64,000 bases of DNA from UBA8199 sp964507045 (GCA_964507045.1 CAZDOO010000007.1:1-64000), one strand, 5' to 3'. Shown: positions 8,292 through 17,654, numbered from the stretch's first letter. Program-made: numbers and translations. Notes: generated by a model not told the origin, from the sequence alone.

Positions 8292-8712
8292 AAGTCACTT
8301 CGGCGGCGCGTTGGGCGCCGATTCGTTCACGCAATTCGACGAGAACCCGGCAAATCTCATCAATGGGCGTATCTTTGCGCAGGTAATCCGCCGCGCCTTT
8401 CGTGATGCAATCCGTCACGGTGCGTTCGTCGGCCATGGAGGTTAACATCACGATCTTGGCGCCGGAATGGGCGGCAATAATCGCGGGCAGCGCGTCCGGG
8501 CCGGTTCGATGCGGCATGCAGACATCCAGCAGCACGATGTCGGGTTTCGTGCGGGTAACCGCCGCCACCGCCTCTTCACCGTTGGTGGCTTCGGCCAGGA
8601 GCAGAAACCCAAGCCGCCGCAACACTCCGCGCAGCAGCCAACGGCTTGTCAAGTCATCGTCGGCCAGGACCACGGTACACGCCGGACTGGCTGGTGTTTG
8701 TTTATTGCTCAC
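8278..8712 (-). CDS. CheY-like response regulator
   Basis: A receiver domain of about 144 residues and little else. The acidic pocket is LADDDL (residues 16-21), the phosphorylated aspartate is D63 in IVLLDVCMP, the conserved threonine is in MLTSM, and the conserved lysine is in YLRKD. There is no output domain, so it acts by protein contact. I place the start at a GTG (MSNKQTP) because the open frame upstream of it continues antisense to the GH13-like gene and is clearly spurious. The gene is first in an overlapping set with a 60-residue ORF and a PilB/GspE ATPase, so it probably controls pilus or secretion motor activity. The partner kinase is not in this window. Confidence 0.85.
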   Translation of the reverse strand: MSNKQTPASPACTVVLADDDLTSRWLLRGVLRRLGFLLLAEATNGEEAVAAVTRTKPDIVLLDVCMPHRTGPDALPAIIAAHSGAKIVMLTSMADERTVTDCITKGAADYLRKDTPIDEICRVLVELRERIGAQRAAEVTYAGS

Positions 8713-8836
8713 AGACCAGTTTCCAGAAGCAAGTTTGGTACCGTCGCAAGGCCGAGAATGCCTTAAACGGAGGTTCCTGGGCGCGCCCGGGGTTGCCGGG
8801 GCGCAGGTGAACCATTCCGGTGCGGGCCATTTCCGG

Positions 8837-8865
8837 TTGACAACCCTGGTTCTGCTGCCTAGTAT
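8837..8865 (+). promoter_or_regulatory. Predicted sigma70-type promoter for the GH13-like gene
   Basis: TTGACA at 8837-8842 and TAGTAT at 8860-8865 are separated by exactly 17 bases. The site points to the gene starting at 9019 and would leave a leader of about 145 nt. The surrounding 306-base region also separates this gene from the divergent response regulator; nothing else was recognised in it. Confidence 0.5.
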
Positions 8866-9018
8866 TTCTTCTGATACGAACCAAAACCAGGAATTCATTC
8901 CCAGTTTGTGCATCGTTATAAACCGGAACCTGACATCGTTCCAAGAGGAACCTCCATCCCCACGCATGGGCTGCGCTGAGACTACGCACTTGCAAGACCA
9001 CAATCGCCTCCCCACCAC

Positions 9019-10410
9019 ATGAACACACTTCAACCGAAACTGCAGCGCCTGGTAGCCGCATTCGTCCTGGGCGCGCTGACCCTCAACCTGGCCATCGCCG
9101 CGGATACCGAAACTCCGGGCCCGACCACCCGCAAATCCCCCGATTGGCTCCGAAGCGCGGTCGTGTACGAGGTCTTTACCCGCAACTTCTCCCCCGGCGG
9201 GGACTTCAACGGGATCACCGCCCGTCTGGACGAGTTGAAGGACCTGGGCGTGGACATTGTCTGGCTCATGCCCATCAACACAATTGGCGAGAAACTCCGG
9301 AAGGGCTCGCTCGGCAGCCCCTACTGCGTGCGTGACTTCTACGCCATCAATCCCGCCTATGGCACCACCAACGACTTCAAGCGGCTGGTTTCCGAAGCAC
9401 ACCAGCGCGGCCTGAAAGTCATTATTGACATCGTGGCCGGCCAGACCGCCTGGGACAGCGCCCTCATGGCGCATCCCGAGTTTTACCTCAAGGATGCCAA
9501 GGACCAGATCATTCCTCCCAACCCCGCCTGGACGGATGTGGCGGGGCTGAACTATGCAAACAGCGAGCTGCGCCGCTACATGATTGACATGATGAAGTAC
9601 TGGCTCAAGGAGTTCAGCCTGGACGGGTTTCGCTGCGACGTGGCTTACACGGTGCCGATTGATTTCTGGGAAGCCGCCCGGACGGAACTCGAGAAGATCA
9701 ATCCCCAGCTCATCATCATCGCCGACGCGGGCGCCAAGCCGGCCCTGCTGACCAAAGCTTTCGACATGGACTATGCCTGGAACCAGTATTCCTGGCTCAA
9801 GAGCGTCATGGACAGCGTCTCCCCCGCCGATGCGCTGCGCCAATCCTGGGAACACACCCAGCAGCAGTTTCCCAAGGGCGCATTGCACCTGCGTTTCACC
9901 GACAACCAGTCCGAGACGCGGGCAATTGTGCGTTACGGCGTGCGCGGCGCCCTTGCGGCGCAGGCCCTGATGTTGACGCTCGACGGCGTGCCGCTCTTCT
10001 ACAACGGCATGGAAGCAGGGGACGCAACCGAGTCGGGCGATCCGGCCATGTTCGAGAAGATGCCGGTGTTCTGGCAGCCCGGAGGACGCCCGCCGCTGCG
10101 CAACATTTACCGGGACCTCATCAAGCTGCGCAAACAACACCCCGCATTCTGCAACGACGAGGTGGTTTGGGTTACAAACTCGGCCCCGGCGGAAGTGGTC
10201 AGCTTCCTGCGGCGGGATGCCAAGGACGAGTTTCTGATCCTGATCAACCTCTCCAGCCGGCGCGTGACCGGGACGGTGGAATCGGCGGCGGAAAAGGGCT
10301 TCGAGCCGGTGGCAATCAATGGCCTGCCCGGCCCGCTGGACACGGCCCTGCCCGACTTCTCCCTGAACGGCTACGGCTGGTTCATCTATCGCCGGGCCCT
10401 CGCCAAGTAA
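9019..10410 (+). CDS. Secreted GH13-like (alpha-amylase fold) protein with altered catalytic motifs
   Basis: Protein of 463 residues with a signal peptide ending ...LNLAIAAD. The alpha-amylase barrel is clear: VVYEVFTRNFSPGGDFNGI, LDELKDLGVDIVWLMPIN, DFYAINPAYGT. The four conserved GH13 regions are only partly kept. Region I reads DIVAGQTA instead of DxVxNH. Region II is good, GFRCDVAY, with the nucleophile Asp. Region III reads IIADAGAK where the acid/base Glu is expected. Region IV reads FTDNQSET instead of NHD. With three of four altered, the protein may be a carbohydrate binder or a divergent enzyme. The C-terminal beta-domain looks complete, and there is no frameshift, so it is not a simple pseudogene. 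Confidence 0.8.
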   Translation: MNTLQPKLQRLVAAFVLGALTLNLAIAADTETPGPTTRKSPDWLRSAVVYEVFTRNFSPGGDFNGITARLDELKDLGVDIVWLMPINTIGEKLRKGSLGSPYCVRDFYAINPAYGTTNDFKRLVSEAHQRGLKVIIDIVAGQTAWDSALMAHPEFYLKDAKDQIIPPNPAWTDVAGLNYANSELRRYMIDMMKYWLKEFSLDGFRCDVAYTVPIDFWEAARTELEKINPQLIIIADAGAKPALLTKAFDMDYAWNQYSWLKSVMDSVSPADALRQSWEHTQQQFPKGALHLRFTDNQSETRAIVRYGVRGALAAQALMLTLDGVPLFYNGMEAGDATESGDPAMFEKMPVFWQPGGRPPLRNIYRDLIKLRKQHPAFCNDEVVWVTNSAPAEVVSFLRRDAKDEFLILINLSSRRVTGTVESAAEKGFEPVAINGLPGPLDTALPDFSLNGYGWFIYRRALAK

Positions 10411-10542
10411 GCGGGAGAGAACGACCGGCATTAACGCCGGCCAGACACCTGCCCAACTCCCGCTGAAGCCGGCGGGTAAGTCTCCCATTGCGCTTGCTTT
10501 GCCGGCCGTCTGCTTGTCAAATCCGGTGGCGCAACGCAGAGC

Positions 10543-11721
10543 ATGATTATGAAGCAGAACCTTCACTTCCGGCTCCTACTCGCCGCTATGGCCGGCGTGG
10601 GGCTAACCTTGTGTGGATGTCACGCGCCCTCCGCAGACGGCGTTGCGGCCCAAACCGCGGCCCTTCGCCCGGTTGACTGCCGGCTGACGGTCGCCGCCAG
10701 CCGGTTTCAGAAGGCCGCAGACGGAAGCTGGGAGACCGGCGCCATCAAGCCGGAGTTCGCCTTCGACGAACTGATCTACTCGTGGCACCTGCGCCTCGCG
10801 CCCGGGGAAGGATTCCGCCTCTACCTGCGGGCTTGCGCGGAGACGGGCGAATACTCGCCCTGGCTCTATGGCGGCTGCTGGGGCAAGGTCAAACCGGCGC
10901 CTAAACGCACGGAGCCTGAGTTCACCTGGGGCAAGGTGGCCATGGATCAACTGCTGCTCAAACGCAAGGCCGCCTGCTTCCAATTCCGAATCGTGGATGA
11001 AGGAGAATCCGCGATGCGCGAACCGCCCGCCTTCTCGGTAGTGGTTACGGACAACTCCCCGCCGCCCGCGCTGGCCCGGCATTACGCCCCCAAAGGCGAC
11101 ACTCCCGCCGTCCCATCGCTGATCCTCGACCTGCCCTTGCGCCGCCAAGCCGACTCACACGGCAAGCCAATCCCGGACCGCTGCCAATCCGCCGCCCTGG
11201 CAACCGCGATGGAATACTTCGGCAAGCCGGTCGGCCTGGAGGACATCGTCCCGCTGACCTACGACGTCGAGTATGACTATCCGGGCATCTGGCCGCGGAC
11301 GATTGGCGCCGGCATCCAGCACGGATTTGAGGGCTATATTGACCGATTCCGCGATTGGGATTCCGTCCGGAAGGCCGTGGCTGAGAACAAGGTCATCCTC
11401 TGCTCGATCAAGATGCTGCCGGGGGAATACAAAGCTCCCCCCTATCCCAAAATCGGCGGCCATATCGTGGCGTTGAACGGTGTCACCGACGACGGGCGCG
11501 TGGTAGTAACCGACTCCGCGCTCTGGAAAGACGGCCGCGGCTACCGTTTGCAGTGGTTCCAGGAAGACTTTGAGAAAGTGTGGATGCAGACCAAGGGCGG
11601 CGTCGGCATGGTGATCTGCCCGCCGCCCCAAGCCGCGATGAAACTAATCCCCAATCTTCCGCCTTTTCCCGTGGACCGCCTCAAACCTGCTGCTCCCGCA
11701 AAACCGGCCGGAGCTTCCTGA
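10543..11721 (+). CDS. Lipoprotein with C39-like cysteine peptidase domain
   Basis: Protein of 392 residues; ATG at 10543 or 10549. The N terminus ends in a lipobox (LTLCGC), so it is probably a membrane-anchored lipoprotein. Residues about 20-190 form a beta-rich region (FDELIYSWHLRLAPGEGFRLYLR) of unknown family. The C-terminal part matches C39-like peptidases: DRCQSAALATAMEYFG places a cysteine where the catalytic Cys of the usual CGPASLAMVL motif lies, GGHIVALNGV carries the histidine, and VVTDSALW carries the aspartate. All three residues are present, so it may be active, although the usual Gly-Pro after the Cys is replaced by Gln-Ser. It probably processes extracellular proteins or peptides. 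It lies 132 bases after the GH13-like gene on the same strand. Confidence 0.7.
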   Translation: MIMKQNLHFRLLLAAMAGVGLTLCGCHAPSADGVAAQTAALRPVDCRLTVAASRFQKAADGSWETGAIKPEFAFDELIYSWHLRLAPGEGFRLYLRACAETGEYSPWLYGGCWGKVKPAPKRTEPEFTWGKVAMDQLLLKRKAACFQFRIVDEGESAMREPPAFSVVVTDNSPPPALARHYAPKGDTPAVPSLILDLPLRRQADSHGKPIPDRCQSAALATAMEYFGKPVGLEDIVPLTYDVEYDYPGIWPRTIGAGIQHGFEGYIDRFRDWDSVRKAVAENKVILCSIKMLPGEYKAPPYPKIGGHIVALNGVTDDGRVVVTDSALWKDGRGYRLQWFQEDFEKVWMQTKGGVGMVICPPPQAAMKLIPNLPPFPVDRLKPAAPAKPAGAS

Positions 11722-11768
11722 TCAGGCGGTAATCCTATCCGGTTGGACAGACGGCGCCGCCCGCACGG

Positions 11769-13712
11769 TTACCTGCCACTGTTCAGCACCGTAATCGAAT
11801 GGGCCGGCAATAGGATCGGCTCGTCAAGACCAACCGCGGGCAAGGGCTGCGTGGTCACGGCCTCGGGCTGTCCCGGAACGTTGATCGCAACCAGGCTTGG
11901 ACCGCTAACCCTCCAAGCCTGCGCGGTGCGCGGGAGTAACCCGGCGGCAGCCTTCAGCGACAACACCACTTCGTCGGCCGCCGAGTAATTCACCACGCCG
12001 ACCGAGAGGCGGCCGGTCTTCCGATCCAAAGCCGCGACGGCATCCACCGGCACCTGCGCGCTGAGTTGCAGCGGGACCACACTTCCGCCGACTTGCGCGC
12101 GGTAGAGCGCCAGCAGGTGCCCCACCGAATCCAGCACCGCGTAATTCCGGCTGGTCTTAATCGCGCCGATGACGTTGACCATCTGGGCCCAATTGGCCAT
12201 GGAGACCACGTCGGCGGAGCGAATCAGTTCATGCAGGGCGCGGGCTGATGCCAGCCCATCCCCAAGCGGGTAGTAGTGCTCGAAGGCGCCTGCGCCCGGT
12301 CCATCGGGCGTCTGGTTCCAATCGCGGACGATGCCCCATTCGTCAATGGCCAGCCGGACTTGGTTCAGCTCGGAGCTGCCGCCGGCAAGCCGCTGCCGGT
12401 AATCCGCGACGAGATGCCGCACCCCGTTCAGCACGCTGGCGGAGTAGGCCGGAAACGCTTCCTCGTACTTCGCCGCATCCTCAGCGGTGAAGGGGACTCT
12501 GAACTTGCGCTGGGTGTAGTGATGCGCGCTGAGCAGGTCCATGTGCGCGGCGCTGATGGGCAGCAGCGCGTCGTTCCAGCGGCCGGGCGAACCGACGGCG
12601 ATGATCTTGAGGTGGGGGTTCTTCGCCTTCATCGCGGCGACGAACGAATTGTGGCGCAGCGCGTAACGTTCAACCGGCACGCTACCCAACTGCCAATCGC
12701 CGTACATCTCGTTGCCGATGCCCCACCATGTGACCCGGTATGGCTTGGGGTGCCCGTTGCGCGCGCGCTCCGCGCCCCAACGGCTGCGGCTTGAGCCGGT
12801 CGCGTATTCCACCTCCTCGGCGGCGTCCTGCACACTGCCGAGCCCGGTGTTTACCGCGATGTAGGGTTCGGTGCGGACCTCGGCGCAGAACCGCATGAAC
12901 TCATCCAGCCCAAAGTCGTTATCCTCGACCGCGTTCCAGGCGCGCTCCCACCGCGGCGGACGCCGGTCGCGCTCGCCAATGCCGTCTTTCCAGTTGTAGC
13001 CGGACACGAAGTTGCCGCCCGGCCAGCGCGTGATGGGTGCATTGAGCCGCTTAATCAATGCCAGCACGTCCGCGCGCATGCCGTGGATGTTGTCGGCGGG
13101 CATGAGCGAGACGCACCCGACCCACACCAGCCCTGGCTTCACCAGCCGGATAGAGAAGGCAGCCGACTCCGTCGTGGCCCCGGCTTTGAACCGGAACGGG
13201 ATGCGGCGGTATTCCTGCCCGAGGCCGGTCAAGGGGACGGTTTGCCGCCCGGCGGCGCCTTCGCCCCACGACAGCACGGCCTCCAATGCGGGCTCACCGC
13301 TGACGGCCGCGGCGATGATGTAGCCCTCGTATTCCTTGCCGGCCAACACGCCGATATCCTTTTGCGATATGCCACAATCGCCCGCGCCGCGTTGCCACAG
13401 CGCCAGGCAATGCTCCCCAGCGTAAGCCCCCGCCGAGTCGAGAGACACATCGGCGAGCGCGGCGTCCGAACGCGTCACCTGCCAGGGCGACTTGTCGAGC
13501 GCCAGCAGGAACTTGCGGTCCTGAAGCTTCTCCGCCCAGATGCCATCGTGGATGCAGCGGCCCAGGTGCTCGATGAACTGTCCGTAAATATAGGGCGAGA
13601 TGGCGGGGCCGGGGCGGCCCAGATCGAGTGACAACACTGCCTCGGAAGGAGCGGCGGCGGCCCGGACCGTGGCAAGCAACAGGAGGAAGAGAAAGCGAAC
13701 GCAGGGAATCAT
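11769..13712 (-). CDS. Secreted alpha-L-arabinofuranosidase (GH51)
   Basis: About 647 residues from the ATG at 13712; the open frame continues upstream but only as spurious sequence. The signal peptide is RFLFLLLLATVRAAAA. A family GH51 core follows: SPYIYGQFIEHLGRCIHDGIW, carbohydrate-binding-like strands, RWPGGNFVSGYNWKDGIG, the acid/base glutamate in WWGIGNEMYGDWQ, and the nucleophile glutamate in RLAIDEWGI. The C-terminal beta-sandwich ends at ALPAVGLDEPILLPAHSITVL. The enzyme removes terminal alpha-L-arabinofuranosyl groups from arabinan or arabinoxylan, here outside the cytoplasm. It converges with the C39-like gene, with only 47 bases between stops. Confidence 0.9.
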   Translation of the reverse strand: MIPCVRFLFLLLLATVRAAAAPSEAVLSLDLGRPGPAISPYIYGQFIEHLGRCIHDGIWAEKLQDRKFLLALDKSPWQVTRSDAALADVSLDSAGAYAGEHCLALWQRGAGDCGISQKDIGVLAGKEYEGYIIAAAVSGEPALEAVLSWGEGAAGRQTVPLTGLGQEYRRIPFRFKAGATTESAAFSIRLVKPGLVWVGCVSLMPADNIHGMRADVLALIKRLNAPITRWPGGNFVSGYNWKDGIGERDRRPPRWERAWNAVEDNDFGLDEFMRFCAEVRTEPYIAVNTGLGSVQDAAEEVEYATGSSRSRWGAERARNGHPKPYRVTWWGIGNEMYGDWQLGSVPVERYALRHNSFVAAMKAKNPHLKIIAVGSPGRWNDALLPISAAHMDLLSAHHYTQRKFRVPFTAEDAAKYEEAFPAYSASVLNGVRHLVADYRQRLAGGSSELNQVRLAIDEWGIVRDWNQTPDGPGAGAFEHYYPLGDGLASARALHELIRSADVVSMANWAQMVNVIGAIKTSRNYAVLDSVGHLLALYRAQVGGSVVPLQLSAQVPVDAVAALDRKTGRLSVGVVNYSAADEVVLSLKAAAGLLPRTAQAWRVSGPSLVAINVPGQPEAVTTQPLPAVGLDEPILLPAHSITVLNSGR

Positions 13713-13794
13713 GCCGTGCAGCGTATGCGAACGGCATCCGCCGTCAAGCCGCGGGGACGCGGAAGGTCGCACCCGAGACGGAGGCGCTCCCCCA

Positions 13795-15174
13795 TTACTC
13801 CCCGTACCCGTGCGCCTTGGCACGCCAACCGAGCGCGCAGGCGGCGGTGCCGAGGACCGCGACGATGAGCATGCCGATAAACCCGGCATCCCAGCCGTAG
13901 GTTTGCACCAGCTTGCCCAGACCCCAACCCGACAGCGTCGTGCTGGCGTAACCGAAGATGCCGGTCAAGCCGACGGCGGTGGCGGCGGCGCGCTTCGTGG
14001 CGAGGTTGGCCGCCGCAATGCTGATGAGGCATTGCGGGCCGTAGATGAAGAAGCCGGAGAGGCAGAGGAACAGGGTATTGAGCCAGGGGGATTGGCCCGC
14101 CACCTTCCAGAACAGCAAAACCGAGACGCCCGCCATCGCCATGTAAAACACGCACGAGCGGAAACCGCGCCCGCCGAATAGCCGGTCGGTCAGCCAGCCG
14201 CCGATGAGCGCGCCGGTCATGCCTGAGATCTCGAAGCCGGCGACCATCCAGCCGGCGTTAGTCAGTTGGAGGTGCTTGGCTTGCGTGAGGAGCGTGGGGC
14301 CCCAATCGAGCATGGCGTAGCGGATCGTATAGACGAAGAAATTCGCCACGCCGAGCAGCCAGATGTAGGGGTTGCTGAAGACATACTTCACGGCCACGGC
14401 TTTCCAGTCATCGCTTTCGGTCGCGGCGGCCTTGCTTTCGGTGCCTTTGACCTCCGGCAGGCCCACCGACTGCGGGGTGTCGGGCAACGCAAACCACAGG
14501 AACACGGAGCAAAGGAAAGCAATGCCCGCCGGCACAAAGAAGCACAGGCGCCAGTTATGGTAATAGCTGAGCAGATAGCTGCACATCACCACCACCAGGC
14601 CGGCGCCGATGTTGGTCGAGGCGTTCCAAATAGACATCTTGGTCGCCAACTCCTTGGGCGGCACCCAATGGGTGAAGGCCCGCGCGCAGGGCGGAAAGCC
14701 CATGCCTTGAAACCACCCGTTGATCATCCAGAAGAAGCCCAGCGCCGCCACCGCCGAGCTGAAGCCGAACAGCACGTTCATCACGGCCGACAGGAACAGA
14801 CCCGTGACCATGAAGGTGCGGACATGGCAGCGGTCACCAAAGAAGCCGTTCACGAACTTGGCCACGCCGTAGAGCACGCCATGCAGGGTCAGGAACAGCC
14901 CGAGGTCCGCCTTGGTCACGCCCAGGTTCTGCTCCATCACCGGCATGGCGATGCTGAGGTTCTTGCGGACGAAGTAGAACGTCGCGTAGCCGACGATGGT
15001 GGCGATGATGATCCGCCGTTCCCAGTACCTGTGCTTGGTCTTGATCTCCGCCGGGTCCGTCAGCATTACCGCCGCCGCCGGCGCGGGCTCGAACAGCCGC
15101 AACAGTAAAGGAAATCGTTTATGCCCGCTGACTTGCGGGCTGGAAGCTTCGATTCGTGGCGCCGGCGCTGACAT
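13795..15174 (-). CDS. glpT: GlpT-like organophosphate:phosphate antiporter (MFS, OPA family)
   Basis: Protein of 459 residues, about twelve membrane segments. The family signature is at residues about 25-80: LLRLFEPAP, then HRYWERRIIIATIVGYATFYFVRKNLSIAMPVM, which aligns well with GlpT/UhpT openings. Arginines in RYWERR and FVRKN are the positions that hold the phosphate group. Homology beginning before residue 30 supports the ATG chosen. It imports glycerol-3-phosphate in exchange for phosphate. It sits 41 bases after glpD, in one leftward transcript with glpD and a HAD phosphatase. Hexose-phosphate transport (UhpT/UhpC) is the alternative, but the glpD neighbour favours glycerol-3-phosphate. 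Confidence 0.8.
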   Translation of the reverse strand: MSAPAPRIEASSPQVSGHKRFPLLLRLFEPAPAAAVMLTDPAEIKTKHRYWERRIIIATIVGYATFYFVRKNLSIAMPVMEQNLGVTKADLGLFLTLHGVLYGVAKFVNGFFGDRCHVRTFMVTGLFLSAVMNVLFGFSSAVAALGFFWMINGWFQGMGFPPCARAFTHWVPPKELATKMSIWNASTNIGAGLVVVMCSYLLSYYHNWRLCFFVPAGIAFLCSVFLWFALPDTPQSVGLPEVKGTESKAAATESDDWKAVAVKYVFSNPYIWLLGVANFFVYTIRYAMLDWGPTLLTQAKHLQLTNAGWMVAGFEISGMTGALIGGWLTDRLFGGRGFRSCVFYMAMAGVSVLLFWKVAGQSPWLNTLFLCLSGFFIYGPQCLISIAAANLATKRAAATAVGLTGIFGYASTTLSGWGLGKLVQTYGWDAGFIGMLIVAVLGTAACALGWRAKAHGYGE

Positions 15175-15215
15175 CTCGACAGAGAATGCCAGAGCCGGCG
15201 GGGAAGAGAAAGTCC

Positions 15216-16718
15216 CTATTTAGCGGCCCACATCCGGGTGTAGCGGTCCAGCTCAGCTTGGCGGGTTTCCGCAGACCAGCCGAGCAACTCGCCCATCCAG
15301 TTGGCGACCTGCTGCGCCTTGCTGGCAGCGTCGCGGTAAAACCAGTGCCAGCTCGTCCGCCGCACCATGATGTCGTCCAGGTGCACCGCCCATTCCCGGG
15401 TGACGTAGTGCTCGACCGGTTGCCGGCCGAAAGCCGGCGGCGTAAGGCCACTCACGCCGGCCGTCTCGCTGGGCGGCAGCAACGGCTCCTGCGCTGTGCG
15501 GCACGGCGCCGCCGTCACCGCCGTCCCTTTGAGCCCTTTGAGCTTCTTGACGATCTGATCCACCGTCTGCTCGCCCATGTGCCGGTAGGTGGTCAGCTTG
15601 CCGCCCGCCACATCCCACCAGCCCGGCTCCGGGTTGTGAATCTCGTGCGCGCGGGACACGTCCGACGGCCCGCCGTTCGGATTGGCCACCAGGGGGCGCA
15701 GCCCCGCCCACGCGCTGATGACATCTTGGGTGGTCAGCTTGACGCTCGGGAAGAACTCATTGGTTACTTTCAGCACGTAGGCGATGTCCTCGGCATCGGC
15801 CCGCACGTCGTCCAGTGAGCCATTGTAATCGGTGTCGGTGGTGCCAATGATAGTGCGCTCGCCCCACGGGATGACAAATAGAATGCGCTTGCCTTCGGTC
15901 ATGACCACCGTCTCGGTCACCGGCGCCCGCGAGTGCTCGACGACCAGGTGAATGCCCTTGGTGGCGCGCAGTTTGACGCGGCTGTGGGGCAGGCCGTCGG
16001 CCCACGGGCCGGTGGCGTTGACCACGGCGTAGGCGCGCACCTTGAAGGCCTTGCCGGTCAGCACGTCCTCGACTTCACACTCCCAAAGCCCGGACCGCGC
16101 CGCGTTCTTGTAACGGCAGTAATTGAGCACCGTGGCTCCCTTGGCCGCCGCGCTGCGCAGGGTGTCCAGCGTCAGCCGCGCGTCATTGGTAAACCCGTCG
16201 TAGTAGCGCACAGCGCCCGTAAGGTCCTTTTGGGTCAGGCCCGGCACCATTTTCAGCACGTCGGCCTTGCTGTGCCAGGTGGAATTGCCCAGGTTGCGCC
16301 CGCTGCACAGCAAGTCATAGATCTTAACGCCAATCTTGAGCTGCCACAGCACCCAATCCTTGTTACCGCGGTAGGTGGGGAAGATGAACGGCAGCGGGTC
16401 CGCCAGGTGCGGCGCGATGTGGTGCACCACTTTCTTCTCGACGCTCGCCTCGTGCACCAGCCCGACGCGCCCCTGTGCCAGGTAGCGCAGCCCGCCGTGC
16501 AGCAAGCGGCTGGAGCGGCTGCTGGTGCCGAAAGAAAAGTCGTGCTGCTCGATCAGCGCGACCCGCAGGCCGCGCATCGCCGCGTCCCGGGCCACCCCGG
16601 TGCCGACGATGCCGCCGCCGATGATTAAAACGTCAAACTGGCCTTGTTCCAATGACTTAATGGTCGCCTGCCGCTGCGCGGCCAGGTCCACCTTGTTAGC
16701 TTTGTTCTCGTTATTCAC
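15216..16718 (-). CDS. glpD: Glycerol-3-phosphate dehydrogenase, FAD-dependent
   Basis: Protein of 500 residues, normal for GlpD. The FAD-binding dinucleotide motif is VLIIGGGIVGTGVARDAAMRG near the N terminus, followed by SSRSSRLLHGGLRYL, typical of GlpD. Further family segments are GVKIYDLLC, RYYDGFTNDARL, VVNATGPWAD, FVIPWGERTIIGTTDTDY and AGLRPLV. It oxidises glycerol-3-phosphate to dihydroxyacetone phosphate at the membrane and passes electrons to quinone. It is 22 bases downstream of the HAD phosphatase gene and 41 bases upstream of glpT; with the HutC-type regulator they form a glycerol-phosphate unit. No truncation or missing motif is seen. Confidence 0.92.
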   Translation of the reverse strand: MNNENKANKVDLAAQRQATIKSLEQGQFDVLIIGGGIVGTGVARDAAMRGLRVALIEQHDFSFGTSSRSSRLLHGGLRYLAQGRVGLVHEASVEKKVVHHIAPHLADPLPFIFPTYRGNKDWVLWQLKIGVKIYDLLCSGRNLGNSTWHSKADVLKMVPGLTQKDLTGAVRYYDGFTNDARLTLDTLRSAAAKGATVLNYCRYKNAARSGLWECEVEDVLTGKAFKVRAYAVVNATGPWADGLPHSRVKLRATKGIHLVVEHSRAPVTETVVMTEGKRILFVIPWGERTIIGTTDTDYNGSLDDVRADAEDIAYVLKVTNEFFPSVKLTTQDVISAWAGLRPLVANPNGGPSDVSRAHEIHNPEPGWWDVAGGKLTTYRHMGEQTVDQIVKKLKGLKGTAVTAAPCRTAQEPLLPPSETAGVSGLTPPAFGRQPVEHYVTREWAVHLDDIMVRRTSWHWFYRDAASKAQQVANWMGELLGWSAETRQAELDRYTRMWAAK

Positions 16719-16740
16719 TTTGAATCCTTTCCTTTGTTGC

Positions 16741-17556
16741 TTATCGGGCCGCGCTCAACCGCTCGCCCAGTTCCGCCAGCCCGGACAGCACCAGGTCCGG
16801 CGGGGGTGTATGTTTGGCGGCTTGCTCCGCCGTTGCCTCGCCGGTCAACACCAGCACGCCCAGCGCGCCGGCTTTGCGCGCCATCGCCATGTCTGTGTAC
16901 AATCGGTCGCCCACCATCGCCAGTTGCTCCGGCACCAGCGCGTGCCGGTGCAGGATGCCGCGCAACATGCACGGATCGGGCTTGCCCAGCACCACATCCG
17001 GGCCGCGGCCCGCCGCCTGTTCGAGCGCGGCGCACACGGCGCCGCAATCCACCAGCACGGTGGGCTGGTCAGTCGGACAAATCCGGTCCGGGTGTGTGGC
17101 GATAAAAGGTTTGCCCTCCTTGATCCAGTAGGCGGTGCGGCAGAGCCGCGCATACGTCAGCTCTGTGTCGAAGCCCACCACCACCGCATCCGGCTCATCC
17201 GCGGCGCTGTCGGCCGTCAGGACAAAGCCGGCGCCTTCCATTTCCAGCCGCATGCTGGCGGTGCCCAGCACGAACAGGCGCCGCACCGATGGCATTTTCT
17301 CCCGCAGGTACTCGATCGTCGCCTGCGTGGAGGTGTAAAGCTGCTCGGGACTCGCATGGATGCCTATCTTGACCAGGCGCGCCAGGTAATCCTTGGAACT
17401 CTTGGAGGAGTTGTTGGTCAGAAACGTGTGGCCGACGCCCATCTTCCCCAACAGAGCCAGAAACGGCTGGGTAGAGTCAAAAAGCGTGCCTCCGCTGTAA
17501 ATGGTGCCATCCATGTCCAGCGCCACATGGCGAATATTCTTAAGCCGTCTATTCAT
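16741..17556 (-). CDS. HAD-superfamily phosphatase, NagD/UmpH-like
   Basis: About 271 residues from the ATG at 17556, which has AGAGAA a few bases upstream; a TTG thirty bases earlier is also possible. Motif I is LDMDGTIYSG, motif II FLTNNSSKS and motif IV MVGDRLYTDMAMA, with a type IIA cap between them (TQATIEYLREK and following). NagD/UmpH-like enzymes dephosphorylate nucleotides and small phosphosugars, and relatives act on glycerol-3-phosphate or phosphoglycolate. As the first gene of a transcript with glpD and glpT, a role in detoxifying or recycling glycerol phosphate is plausible. This is inference from context. Confidence 0.82.
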   Translation of the reverse strand: MNRRLKNIRHVALDMDGTIYSGGTLFDSTQPFLALLGKMGVGHTFLTNNSSKSSKDYLARLVKIGIHASPEQLYTSTQATIEYLREKMPSVRRLFVLGTASMRLEMEGAGFVLTADSAADEPDAVVVGFDTELTYARLCRTAYWIKEGKPFIATHPDRICPTDQPTVLVDCGAVCAALEQAAGRGPDVVLGKPDPCMLRGILHRHALVPEQLAMVGDRLYTDMAMARKAGALGVLVLTGEATAEQAAKHTPPPDLVLSGLAELGERLSAAR

Positions 17557-17601
17557 CAATTCTCTATGCTTTTCGGTCGGGCTCAAGGCTTCTATCGTTG
17601 A

Positions 17602-17654
17602 GCGTTAACGCACTAAGTTACAGATACTCAATAGCCTGTCAATAACTGATTATA
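17602..17654 (-). promoter_or_regulatory. Probable promoter/operator region of the glycerol-phosphate unit
   Basis: This AT-rich gap between the regulator gene and the HAD phosphatase gene holds, on the minus strand, a perfect TATAAT (17654-17649), a TTGACA (17642-17637), and a perfect palindrome GCGTTAACGC at 17602-17611. These do not combine into one ideal promoter, so the exact start is uncertain. The palindrome is a candidate operator for the adjacent HutC-type regulator. Confidence 0.4.

Noticed and set aside
8713..10566. Long minus-strand open frame, antisense to the GH13-like gene
   Set aside because: Only its last 144 codons (8278-8712) encode a receiver domain. The rest is antisense to a well-supported secreted protein with a signal peptide and a recognisable barrel.
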